Shown here piece after piece: positions 18,530 through 26,478 of a stretch of DNA of 64,000 bases (positions are counted from its first letter, which is position 1; each line of letters starts with the position of its first letter). The stretch is from assembly GCA_902760345.1 (NCBI GenBank), contig CACWFY010000019.1, positions 1 to 64,000 of the forward strand. The letters run 5' to 3'. Source of the stretch: an uncultured Bacteroidales bacterium (GTDB lineage Bacteria; Bacteroidota; Bacteroidia; Bacteroidales; Bacteroidaceae). Made by a program: the position numbers and the translations under genes. The notes beneath the pieces are model-generated. The model ran no database searches. It worked only from the letters and a program-made list of their open reading frames with translations, and was not told the DNA's origin.

Positions 18530-18534
18530 ATCTG

Positions 18535-18566
18535 CAAAGGTATGAATAAGGAAGCAAAAAAGCAAA
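18535..18566 (-). promoter_or_regulatory. promoter of wecB-like gene, nearly leaderless
   Basis: On the minus strand: TTTG, 20 bp, TACCTTTG (complement CAAAGGTA at 18535-18542). The ATG at 18529 is only 5 nt from the -7 box, so transcription would start at or very near the start codon. Confidence 0.65.
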
Positions 18567-18595
18567 TTAAATAGACTGAAATATCAAAAGGAGTC

Positions 18596-19390
18596 TTATT
18601 TTTTGGTAGTCAACTGACCTGTGTAGGAGACAACATGCTGTATGAGATAGCAGCTAGCGTCACCTGGAATACATAGCGATACGTCCAGGTGGATACCACG
18701 ACTATCACAGCCGGTAAACTCCATATTGTTCAGAACAGCCTGCTGGTAGAATGCTTCAGGAACTTGCTGCTGATAGAATGCCTTTCGGAAGTCTCGCGAA
18801 AACAGGCAGTTAGCATCCTGATAGATACTCAGGTGGATAATATTGTCGTAATAGACATTCTCAACGTCGAATCCGTCCTCATTGACAGTATGGCGAACGA
18901 CCTTATATTTGGTGGGGTTAACAGCGACATAAAGACGATAACGTTTGTCTTCGTATCTCACAATGGTGTCTCGTTTCAGAACATCTGTCAGCGTGAGCAC
19001 TTGCGGTTTATTATGTACGAACTCAGTCTCATCAGCTACATCGGCATCTTTAACAAGTTTAACCAGCTCACCATCACTACTGAGGAACCATAGCAGGTGT
19101 TCAGTATGCTTCTCAATATGATAACGGGCAGAAGAGCCAATATATAGGGTATCGCCAACCACCTTAAAATATGCGGGCATGCTAGTAGAGTCAGAATAGT
19201 AAACCGAGTCACCACGCATACGAAAAGCCACATCTTCGGTATCTTCATTAGTCCACACACCCTGAAGAAGCGCCTTGGCTTCGCGACTCTCCTTCAGATC
19301 GGCAGCGGAACGTGTGTTCTGCCGACATCCACTAAGGATTGCCAGCAGAACAAGAGAGAGTAAAACGATATGTTTAAAGTTCTCGTTCAT
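18596..19390 (-). CDS. lipoprotein, DUF4738-like
   Basis: 264 residues. Signal peptide with lipobox LSGC (MNENFKHIVLLSLVLLAILSGC). The mature region contains repeated beta-rich segments (VWTNEDTEDVAFRMRGDSVYY and VVGDTLYIGSS) and ends in a domain with two tyrosine-rich loops. It resembles the Bacteroidales DUF4738 family; this is tentative. It starts directly after the ugd stop (TAA then ATG), so it is cotranscribed with ugd and rfbC. Function unknown. Confidence 0.75.
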   Translation of the reverse strand: MNENFKHIVLLSLVLLAILSGCRQNTRSAADLKESREAKALLQGVWTNEDTEDVAFRMRGDSVYYSDSTSMPAYFKVVGDTLYIGSSARYHIEKHTEHLLWFLSSDGELVKLVKDADVADETEFVHNKPQVLTLTDVLKRDTIVRYEDKRYRLYVAVNPTKYKVVRHTVNEDGFDVENVYYDNIIHLSIYQDANCLFSRDFRKAFYQQQVPEAFYQQAVLNNMEFTGCDSRGIHLDVSLCIPGDASCYLIQHVVSYTGQLTTKK

Positions 19391-20713
19391 TTACTTACCA
19401 ATACAATGGTATTCGAAGCCATTCTCCTCGAGGTCTTCGACATCGAAAATATTACGGCCATCGATAACCAACGCATTCTTCATTGCCTTGCGGATAACAG
19501 CCCACGTAGGCAGTCTGAATTCTTTCCACTCGGTGAGCAGTAATAGGGCATCGGCATCCAATACAGCATCGTACATATCATTACAATATGTTACAACATC
19601 GCCAATGCGACGCTGACATTCCTTCATGGCAACGGGGTCGTAAGCACGAATCTTACAACCTGCCTCCAACAGCAGTTGAATCATCACCAAGGCCGTTGAC
19701 TCGCGCATATCGTCTGTTTCGGGCTTAAACGAAAGGCCCCACATCGCAATGGTCTTATCCTTTAGGGCTTCCTTTGATCCGAAAGCCTTCATCAGCTTGT
19801 CGAACAGGATGCTCTTTTGGCGCTCGTTGACTCGCTCGACAGCTTTAAGCACCTCCATGGAATAGCCATTTTGATCAGCGGTCTTAATCAATGCCTTGAC
19901 ATCTTTGGGGAAACAAGAACCACCATAACCGCAACCAGCATAGAGGAACTTGCGGCCAATTCGAGTGTCGGCACCAATACCCGCGCGTACCATATTTACA
20001 TCAGCCCCTACCCGCTCACACAGGTTAGCGATATCATTCATAAACGAGATACGCGTGGCGAGCATGGAGTTAGCGGCATACTTCGTCATCTCTGCTGAAG
20101 GGATATCCATGAAGATAACGCGGAAATTATTGATAAGGAACGGCTTGTACAGACGCGTCAACACTTTCTTGGCGCGCTCCGACTCCACACCAACAACCAC
20201 ACGGTCGGGCGACATAAAGTCCTTAATGGCATTACCTTCCTTCAAAAACTCAGGATTAGAGGCCACATCGAACTCAAAGCCCTCCATACCACGTTTGGCC
20301 AACTCCTCTTCGATAGTTTTGCGCACCTTCTGGGCAGTACCTACAGGTACTGTCGACTTTGTAACGACAACGAGGTAGTTGTTCATGTGCTGGCCAATGG
20401 TGCGTGCCACCTGTAACACATACTTCAAGTCAGCAGAACCGTCTTCGTCTGGCGGAGTGCCAACAGCCGAAAACACAATCTGCACATCGTCAAGCACACT
20501 CGAGAGGTCTGTGGTAAACTTCAATCGACCTGCTGTGACATTCTTTTTAACCAACTCGTCAAGACCTGGCTCAAAAATGGGTATTTCACCATTTTTCAGG
20601 CGCTCTATCTTCTGAGCATCAACGTCAACACAGGTCACATTGGCACCTGTGTCGGCAAAACACGTACCTGAAACGAGTCCAACATAGCCAGTACCTACAA
20701 TAGCAATATTCAT
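19391..20713 (-). CDS. ugd: UDP-glucose 6-dehydrogenase
   Basis: 440 residues. Oxidises UDP-glucose to UDP-glucuronate with NAD. N-terminal Rossmann motif MNIAIVGTGYVGLVSGTCFA, then KSTVPVGTA, NPEFLKEGNAI, and the catalytic cysteine in GYGGSCFPKDVKAL (about residue 262). C-terminal UDP-binding domain with FKPETDDMRES and AYDPVA. Follows rfbC by 36 bp on the same strand, so this is a nucleotide-sugar operon that probably supplies surface polysaccharide synthesis. Confidence 0.95.
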   Translation of the reverse strand: MNIAIVGTGYVGLVSGTCFADTGANVTCVDVDAQKIERLKNGEIPIFEPGLDELVKKNVTAGRLKFTTDLSSVLDDVQIVFSAVGTPPDEDGSADLKYVLQVARTIGQHMNNYLVVVTKSTVPVGTAQKVRKTIEEELAKRGMEGFEFDVASNPEFLKEGNAIKDFMSPDRVVVGVESERAKKVLTRLYKPFLINNFRVIFMDIPSAEMTKYAANSMLATRISFMNDIANLCERVGADVNMVRAGIGADTRIGRKFLYAGCGYGGSCFPKDVKALIKTADQNGYSMEVLKAVERVNERQKSILFDKLMKAFGSKEALKDKTIAMWGLSFKPETDDMRESTALVMIQLLLEAGCKIRAYDPVAMKECQRRIGDVVTYCNDMYDAVLDADALLLLTEWKEFRLPTWAVIRKAMKNALVIDGRNIFDVEDLEENGFEYHCIGK

Positions 20714-20749
20714 AAATAATAATAATGAGAATGAGATAGTTGATAATAA

Positions 20750-21298
20750 TTATTCAAAATATTCGGCATCACGGAACAGCGGCAGGATCAAATCCTTGTC
20801 GCTTGTCAACACCTGTGACGGATCAATGGGCCATGAAATACCCAGTTCAGGATCGTTCCAGCGAATGCCTGCCTCAGCTTGTGGTGCATACACATTATCC
20901 ACCTTATAAGTAAATACGGCCTCGTCGCTCAACACCAGGAAGCCGTGTGCAAAACCACGAGGAATGAAAAACTGCCGTTTGTTCTCTTCGCTCAGTTCCA
21001 CCATCACATGCTTGCCAAACGTAGCGCTGGAACGACGCAAATCGACGGCAACATCGAGCACACGGCCCTTGATAACACGTACCAGTTTGGACTGTGAGAA
21101 TGCACCTTTTTGGTAATGCAAACCACGTAGAACACCATATGAAGACTTCGATTCATTGTCCTGAATAAAGCGAACAGGACCTATATTCTCCTCAAACTCC
21201 TGTTGTTTCCAGGCTTCAAAGAAATAGCCCCGAGCGTCGTTAAACACCCGAGGTTCAATGATATACACACCTTCAATCGCTGTTTTCTTATACTCCAT
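20750..21298 (-). CDS. rfbC: dTDP-4-dehydrorhamnose 3,5-epimerase
   Basis: 182 residues, normal length. Cupin enzyme of dTDP-L-rhamnose synthesis. Motifs: RGYFFEAW, FIQDNESKSSYGVLRGLHYQ (catalytic His in RGLHYQ), VLDVAVDLRRSSATFGKH and FIPRGFAHGFLVLS. First gene of the run with ugd. The other rhamnose genes (rfbA, rfbB, rfbD) are not in this window. Confidence 0.95.
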   Translation of the reverse strand: MEYKKTAIEGVYIIEPRVFNDARGYFFEAWKQQEFEENIGPVRFIQDNESKSSYGVLRGLHYQKGAFSQSKLVRVIKGRVLDVAVDLRRSSATFGKHVMVELSEENKRQFFIPRGFAHGFLVLSDEAVFTYKVDNVYAPQAEAGIRWNDPELGISWPIDPSQVLTSDKDLILPLFRDAEYFE

Positions 21299-21386
21299 TT
21301 CCTATTTGTTACTTTCTATTACTCTGCAAAAGTAACAAATAAAATTGGATTAGAGAAATTTTTTTTGTTTTTTATACCCTTTTTTA

Positions 21387-21418
21387 TTTGTTTGTTTGAC
21401 AAAAATTATTTAATTTTG
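21387..21418 (+). promoter_or_regulatory. promoter of HU-CCDC81/SPOR gene
   Basis: TTTG (21387-21390), 20 bp, TAATTTTG (21411-21418), with the start codon 9 nt later at 21428. Two further TTTG words directly follow the first. A TACTTTTG box on the opposite strand (complement at 21327-21334) may serve rfbC. Confidence 0.6.
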
Positions 21419-21427
21419 CAGACGTAA

Positions 21428-22510
21428 ATGGAACTACAACGACACATAGAAATACAGCTTTTGGCGAACGATTGTGTGATAGTGCCTGATTTTGGGGGAT
21501 TTATGACCCATCAGATACCGGCTCACTACGACACAGGCGATCATTCGTTCGTACCGCCCATGCGTACTTTGGGATTTAATCCACAGTTACGTATGAACGA
21601 CTCGCTGTTAGTACAGTCGTATGTAGAAGCCTACGATATCAGCTATCCCGAAGCCTTGAGACGTATTGAGGATGAAGTTGCCGAACTGAAGACTTTGCTA
21701 AGCGAGCAAGGCAGCTACACATTGGAGGACTTAGGTACGCTGACGGTTAATCAGGACGGTAACTATGAATTTGCACCTTGTGAAGCTGGCATCTTGACCC
21801 CTGAACTCTTCGGATTGGGAACCTTTACCTTTAACCGTCTAAAGGACACTTCCAGTATTCCGGCCAAGGCAGCTAAAGTTGCTAAAGCAGCATCAGAGCA
21901 ACAGGAGTCCCAAGCTCAACAAGTGGTGCTAGCGCCTCAGTTGCTGGAATTTACAGACATAGACTCCGATGACAGCAAGGCCATCAGCATCAGAATGTCG
22001 TGGATACGTAATGCCGTAGCTGTAGCTGCTGCTGTGGTAGCTTTCTTTCTGCTGGCAACTCCCGTAACCAATAGTGATATGGGCAATCAAGCTATGACCC
22101 ATTTACAACAGAACATCTTATATAAGCTCATACCACAGGACACCAATAAGATGAAGGCTGAACCGGTTGTCACTACCAATACCATAAAGAACAGTCTGCC
22201 TGATAAGGCTGTCAAGGCAATTGCTCCTGAAAAGCCAACACTGCCTGTAGCCACTATATCTATTACACCATCTGTCAAATATTGCATCGTAGTTGCCAGT
22301 CAAGTAAAAAAGAACAACGCTGAAGAATATGTTGAGCGTCTGCATAGAGAAGGCTATGCCGATGCAAAAGTGTATGTACGCAACAACACCATTCGTGTCC
22401 TCTGCGGAGAATATGACTCTGAGGCAGAGGCCTACCGGCAACTGAACAAAATCAACAACCAGGAGCAATTTGCCGAGGCATGGGTTTATAAGCTTAAACC
22501 AGAAGTATAA
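21428..22510 (+). CDS. HU-CCDC81-like and SPOR domain membrane protein
   Basis: 360 residues. Residues 1-135 form two CCDC81-like HU-fold domains (MELQRHIEIQLLANDCVIVP..FGGF, then YPEALRRIEDEVAELKTLL), usual in Bacteroidota. A single membrane segment follows (AVAVAAAVVAFFLLATPV, about residues 200-216). The C-terminal 75 residues are a SPOR domain (YCIVVASQVKKNNAEEYVER to EAWVYKLKPEV), which binds denuded septal peptidoglycan. The HU part is cytoplasmic and the SPOR part periplasmic, suggesting a link to division or the nucleoid. The FHA gene starts 6 bp after it. Confidence 0.9.
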   Translation: MELQRHIEIQLLANDCVIVPDFGGFMTHQIPAHYDTGDHSFVPPMRTLGFNPQLRMNDSLLVQSYVEAYDISYPEALRRIEDEVAELKTLLSEQGSYTLEDLGTLTVNQDGNYEFAPCEAGILTPELFGLGTFTFNRLKDTSSIPAKAAKVAKAASEQQESQAQQVVLAPQLLEFTDIDSDDSKAISIRMSWIRNAVAVAAAVVAFFLLATPVTNSDMGNQAMTHLQQNILYKLIPQDTNKMKAEPVVTTNTIKNSLPDKAVKAIAPEKPTLPVATISITPSVKYCIVVASQVKKNNAEEYVERLHREGYADAKVYVRNNTIRVLCGEYDSEAEAYRQLNKINNQEQFAEAWVYKLKPEV

Positions 22511-22516
22511 ACGCAC

Positions 22517-23047
22517 ATGAAACGTGTCAGATGTCCCAAGTGCGACAGTTATATTACCTTTGACGAGACGAAATATTCGGCTGGTCAGTCGTTGGTATTC
22601 AAGTGCAACGAGTGTGGCAAAGAGTTTGGCATACGCATTGGTGTGTCGAAACTGCGCAACACGCAGAAGGAGGAGAACCCAGACGAACAGGAAAATGCCG
22701 CAGGCTGCGGGTCGATAGTAGTCATTGAGAACGTGTTCCACTATAAGCAGGTGATACCGCTACGTATGGGCGACAACGTCATCGGACGTTACCAGAAAGG
22801 CAATCCCATTAATACTGCCTTTGAGACTGTGGACCCTAGTGTTGATCTGAACCATTGCACCATTACCGTCAGCCGCGACAAACGTGGTCAACTGCGCTAC
22901 ACGTTGAGCGACAACAACAGCAACACCGGCACGTTTGTCGATAATGTAGAGCTGGCCCCGCGCGAGCGCCGCATCATCGAAGACGGCACACTCTTCACCC
23001 TCGGTGCTACCAGCATTATCCTACGCGGAACCGATATAGAGGAATAG
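22517..23047 (+). CDS. zinc-ribbon and FHA domain protein
   Basis: 176 residues. N-terminal zinc ribbon with CPKC and CNECGKEF (residues 6-36). The FHA domain (about 75-175) contains NVIGRYQKGNP, LNHCTITVSRD and SNTGTFVDNVELAPRERRII, a phosphothreonine-binding fold. Zinc-ribbon/FHA proteins often read kinase signalling. It follows the HU/SPOR gene by 6 bp. Its 3' end overlaps the convergent EamA gene by 27 bp. Confidence 0.88.
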   Translation: MKRVRCPKCDSYITFDETKYSAGQSLVFKCNECGKEFGIRIGVSKLRNTQKEENPDEQENAAGCGSIVVIENVFHYKQVIPLRMGDNVIGRYQKGNPINTAFETVDPSVDLNHCTITVSRDKRGQLRYTLSDNNSNTGTFVDNVELAPRERRIIEDGTLFTLGATSIILRGTDIEE

Positions 23048-23938
23048 CATTCCCAACAATACCAAAGCCAGGTCGACAGCTTTGGCCCTAAGGTTCTTCT
23101 CATGAAAGAACAAAGCGCCAAACAGGAACGACACCACCACAGATCCACGACGCACCATGCTGACGATGCTAATCATGGCATCGGGCAACGACAAGGAATA
23201 GAAGTAAACGAAGTCGGCAACCGACAGAAAGAGACTGACGCCAATAATCGACCACGCCCAATGGAATGGCGTCGTCTCGTGATGCTTGGGCCACCACAAC
23301 AGCAGCAACATAGCCAACATCATCACGCATTGGTAGATATTATACCACGACTGTACGAGCATGCGGTCAAGACCTACACCTCCACTCTCTACTGGTGCCA
23401 TCAGAAACTTGTCGTACAAACCACTTAATGCCCCCAGCAATGCAGCCCCGACAATCATCCATATCCAATGGTCACGCCGAAAGTCAATACCTTCCTTCTT
23501 TCCGCTACGACTGAGCATCAGAAATGAGAGAACAGCCAACATGACACCTATCCATTGCCAGACATTCAGACGCTCACCAAACACCAGCAGAGCACCAACC
23601 AGCACCATGACGGGACGCGTGGCATTGATAGGTCCGACGATGGTCAACGGCAGATGCTTCATGCCGAAATAGCCCAACAGCCAGCTGGACAAAACTATTA
23701 CTGCCTTAAACACAACATAGCGATGGACTTCCCAGCCGCCCGACGCTACATGGAAGATGCTGCCGTCGAGCGTATTGGTTGTAGCACTCAAAATAATGAA
23801 CGGTAAGAAAAACAGCGACGAGAACAGCGTGTTTAAGAACAACACAGGAACGACCGCATTCGCACGGAGCGCCTGCTTCTTAAAAGAATCGTAGCAACCC
23901 AACAGGGCTGCCGAAAGGAAAGCTAAGACAAGCCACAT
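23021..23938 (-). CDS. EamA/DMT-family transporter
   Basis: 305 residues with about ten hydrophobic segments and two EamA repeats: the first from WLVLAFLSAALLGCYDSFKK to AVLSFLMLS, the second from WIWMIVGAALLGALSGLYDKF onward. GPINATRPVMVLVGALLVFGE is the conserved end of repeat 1. Inner-membrane transporter for an unknown small metabolite. It begins 2 bp after the truA stop, so they share an operon. Confidence 0.85.
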   Translation of the reverse strand: MWLVLAFLSAALLGCYDSFKKQALRANAVVPVLFLNTLFSSLFFLPFIILSATTNTLDGSIFHVASGGWEVHRYVVFKAVIVLSSWLLGYFGMKHLPLTIVGPINATRPVMVLVGALLVFGERLNVWQWIGVMLAVLSFLMLSRSGKKEGIDFRRDHWIWMIVGAALLGALSGLYDKFLMAPVESGGVGLDRMLVQSWYNIYQCVMMLAMLLLLWWPKHHETTPFHWAWSIIGVSLFLSVADFVYFYSLSLPDAMISIVSMVRRGSVVVSFLFGALFFHEKNLRAKAVDLALVLLGMLFLYIGSA

Positions 23939-23939
23939 A

Positions 23940-24668
23940 TCAATAACTTACATTTTCCAAAAACAACGCCTTGGCGGGCATAGATTCACCGGCTTGCGTA
24001 CGCTGACGACCTTCTATCACAGCACGGAACCCGTCGATAGTCAACCGTCCACGTCCCACCTCTATCAGCGTACCGACCACAGCACGTACCATATTGCGCA
24101 GGAAGCGATTGGCCGTAATCTCAAAATACCATGTTGTCGGCGAGGTTTGATGCCATTGTGCGTGTGTCACATGACAGATAGTGGTCTTCACATCACTACC
24201 TGCTTTACAGAAGGCACCAAAGTCTTCGTATTCCGTCAGCACACGCCCCGCCTCATTCATCTTGTCAAAGTCTAGGCGGTAATGCAACTCCAGCGAATAC
24301 TGACGTGCAAAGGGATTCTTGTGAGTATGCACATAATAATGATAGGTACGTGCGATAGCCGAGAAGCGCGCATGTTGGTCGGCAGGTACTGCTTCTATAC
24401 GGTCAATGCTGATGTCGGCCGAGAGCAGTCCGTTAAGCTTCTTTACCAGCAACGGGGCATCAAACTCAGCATCCGTTTCGAAGTGGGCGGCCATTACTCT
24501 CGCATGCACTCCAGCATCCGTACGTCCAGCCCCCACAATACTGATGGTTTGACGCAGCAAAAGCGACAAGCAACGCTCCAATTCACTCTGGACCGTCACT
24601 CCATTGGGCTGATTCTGCCAACCATGGTAGTTCGTACCGTCATAGCTCAACCATATAAAATATCTCAT
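23940..24668 (-). CDS. truA: tRNA pseudouridine(38-40) synthase
   Basis: 242 residues from MRYFIWLSYDGTNYHGWQNQ. Forms pseudouridine at positions 38-40 of tRNA anticodon stems. Catalytic Asp in GAGRTDAGVHARVMAAHF (about residue 51), plus FSAIARTYHYYVHTHKNPF and RFLRNMVRAVVGTLIEVGRG. A frame extending upstream to 24842 lacks family similarity and crosses the promoter at 24678-24708; 24668 is the start. Confidence 0.95.
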   Translation of the reverse strand: MRYFIWLSYDGTNYHGWQNQPNGVTVQSELERCLSLLLRQTISIVGAGRTDAGVHARVMAAHFETDAEFDAPLLVKKLNGLLSADISIDRIEAVPADQHARFSAIARTYHYYVHTHKNPFARQYSLELHYRLDFDKMNEAGRVLTEYEDFGAFCKAGSDVKTTICHVTHAQWHQTSPTTWYFEITANRFLRNMVRAVVGTLIEVGRGRLTIDGFRAVIEGRQRTQAGESMPAKALFLENVSY

Positions 24669-24677
24669 AAGCGGGTG

Positions 24678-24708
24678 CAAAGGTACTAATAAGTGAGTGA
24701 AAAGCAAA
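24678..24708 (-). promoter_or_regulatory. promoter of truA, nearly leaderless
   Basis: On the minus strand: TTTG, 19 bp, TACCTTTG (complement CAAAGGTA at 24678-24685; CAAA at 24705-24708). The -7 box ends 9 nt before the start codon, so the leader must be very short. Confidence 0.7.
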
Positions 24709-24756
24709 GAGAAAAGAGAAAAAAACATGTTGACATTAAAATACTGCACAAAAATT

Positions 24757-24787
24757 TTTGAAATGTGCAAAAAATGAATTACCTTTG
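24757..24787 (+). promoter_or_regulatory. promoter of the acyl-CoA synthetase pair
   Basis: TTTG (24757-24760), 19 bp, TACCTTTG (24780-24787). The palindrome TTGCACAA..TTGTGCAA (24785-24811) starts inside this box and ends on the start codon of the first synthetase. It is a possible operator. Confidence 0.7.
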
Positions 24788-24811
24788 CACAAAATTTTGA
24801 AAATTGTGCAA
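24785..24811. promoter_or_regulatory. inverted repeat spanning -7 box to start codon
   Basis: Perfect 8-bp arms TTGCACAA (24785-24792) and TTGTGCAA (24804-24811), spacer 11 bp. The left arm overlaps TACCTTTG and the right arm ends on the A of the start codon. It could be a repressor site or a small hairpin at the initiation site. Confidence 0.5.
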
Positions 24812-26469
24812 TGAACGATATACCGAGTTTCAATTCACTCATCAGTCAAAGCATCAAGGATAACTGGTTGCTGGATGCTCTGACCGACTATAAAGGTACG
24901 ACGTTGCAATATCACGATGTGGCTCGAAAGATAGAAAAGTTGCACATCATGATGGAGGCCGCCGGAATACAAAAGGGAGACAGAATAGCCGTGTGCGGAC
25001 GTAATTCCGCACACTGGGCTGTAGCCTTTATGGCTACGCTAACCTATGGTGCCGTTATCGTACCGATACTCCATGAGTTCAATGCTGAACAAATACATAA
25101 CATTGTCAACCACTCAGAGTCAAGGTTGCTATTTGTCGGCGACTACATCGTCAACGTCATTGACGAAAAAGAAATGCCGAAACTGGAAGGCATCATCAAC
25201 CTGCCCGACTTTTCGCTACACACCTCTCACAACGAATCGCTGACAGATGCCCGCGAACGACTGAACGAACTGTTCGGAAAGAAATATCCACGCGCCTTCC
25301 GCAAGGACAACATCAATTGGCATATCGACCAGCCAGAAGAGTTGTGCATGATTAACTATACCAGTGGTACTACCGGTTTCTCCAAGGGTGTTATGCTCCC
25401 CTACCGTGCCGTCTGGGGCAATGTAGATTTCTGTATCAAGAATCTGGCCAACCACATGCCGAAGTTCAGCAATATGCTGAACATCTTACCTATGGCTCAC
25501 ATGTACGGTTTGGCTATCGAGTTCTTGTTCCCCTTCTGTTCAGGCTATCACCTACACTTCCTCACGCGTCTTCCCTCACCGGCTATCATTGCTGAGGCTT
25601 TCCAAGAGGTCAAACCCGATGTAATCATTGCCGTACCTTTGATTATCGAGAAGATCATCCGCAAGCGTGTGTTCCCAAAGATACAGAGCAACGCTATCAA
25701 GATTATGCTGCAGATGCCAGTCGTCTCTAAGAAAGTCAAGGCACGCATCTGTCAGGAGGTCTATAATGCCTTTGGTGGACGTGCCTACCAGGTCATTATC
25801 GGTGGGGCACCGCTCAACCAGGAGATAGAAGCATTCCTGAAAAGCATCGACTTCCCCTTCACGGTGGGTTACGGCACTACCGAGTGTGCGCCACTCATTG
25901 CCTATTGCGACTACCACGACTTCGTGCCAGGCTCCTGCGGTATTCCCCTACCCGACATGGAAGTCAAAATCGACTCAGCAGATCCACAACATATTGAGGG
26001 CGAGATTATCACACGAGGTCCAAACGTCATGCTGGGCTACTACAAGAATCAGGAGGCCACCTATCAGGCTATCGACCGCAATGGCTGGTACCACACGGGC
26101 GACCTTGCTACGATGTCAGAAAGCGGGCACATCTTTATCCGTGGTCGCCTAAAGAACATGCTGCTGGGTGCCAACGGACAGAACGTCTATCCAGAGGAGA
26201 TCGAGGACAAGCTCAACTCTATGGCACTAGTCAGCGAGAGTTTGATTGTACAGCGTGGCGACCACCTCGTTGCACTCGTCCATCCCGACATGGACGAAGT
26301 CAAGAACATGGGATTCTCACAAGAAGAGCTGGAACAGGTCATGGAACAAAACCGTCAGGAGCTCAACGCCCAGTTGCCCGTCTACAGCAAGTTACAAGCC
26401 TTTGTACTTCAGGAAGAAGAGTTCCAAAAGACACCTAAGAAGAGTATCAAACGTTACTTATATAAATAA
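24811..26469 (+). CDS. AMP-dependent acyl-CoA synthetase, copy 1
   Basis: 552 residues of the ANL superfamily, closest to long-chain fatty acid-CoA ligases. AMP-binding motif INYTSGTTGFSKGV (about residue 182), GYGTTECAP, WYHTGDLA, and a C-terminal PKKSIKRYLYK with the catalytic Lys region. It activates a carboxylic acid with ATP and CoA; the chain length cannot be read from sequence. The next gene is a paralogue starting 9 bp downstream, nearly the same length and highly similar, so the pair arose by tandem duplication. Confidence 0.9.
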   Translation: MNDIPSFNSLISQSIKDNWLLDALTDYKGTTLQYHDVARKIEKLHIMMEAAGIQKGDRIAVCGRNSAHWAVAFMATLTYGAVIVPILHEFNAEQIHNIVNHSESRLLFVGDYIVNVIDEKEMPKLEGIINLPDFSLHTSHNESLTDARERLNELFGKKYPRAFRKDNINWHIDQPEELCMINYTSGTTGFSKGVMLPYRAVWGNVDFCIKNLANHMPKFSNMLNILPMAHMYGLAIEFLFPFCSGYHLHFLTRLPSPAIIAEAFQEVKPDVIIAVPLIIEKIIRKRVFPKIQSNAIKIMLQMPVVSKKVKARICQEVYNAFGGRAYQVIIGGAPLNQEIEAFLKSIDFPFTVGYGTTECAPLIAYCDYHDFVPGSCGIPLPDMEVKIDSADPQHIEGEIITRGPNVMLGYYKNQEATYQAIDRNGWYHTGDLATMSESGHIFIRGRLKNMLLGANGQNVYPEEIEDKLNSMALVSESLIVQRGDHLVALVHPDMDEVKNMGFSQEELEQVMEQNRQELNAQLPVYSKLQAFVLQEEEFQKTPKKSIKRYLYK

Positions 26470-26478
26470 GGTAATATT

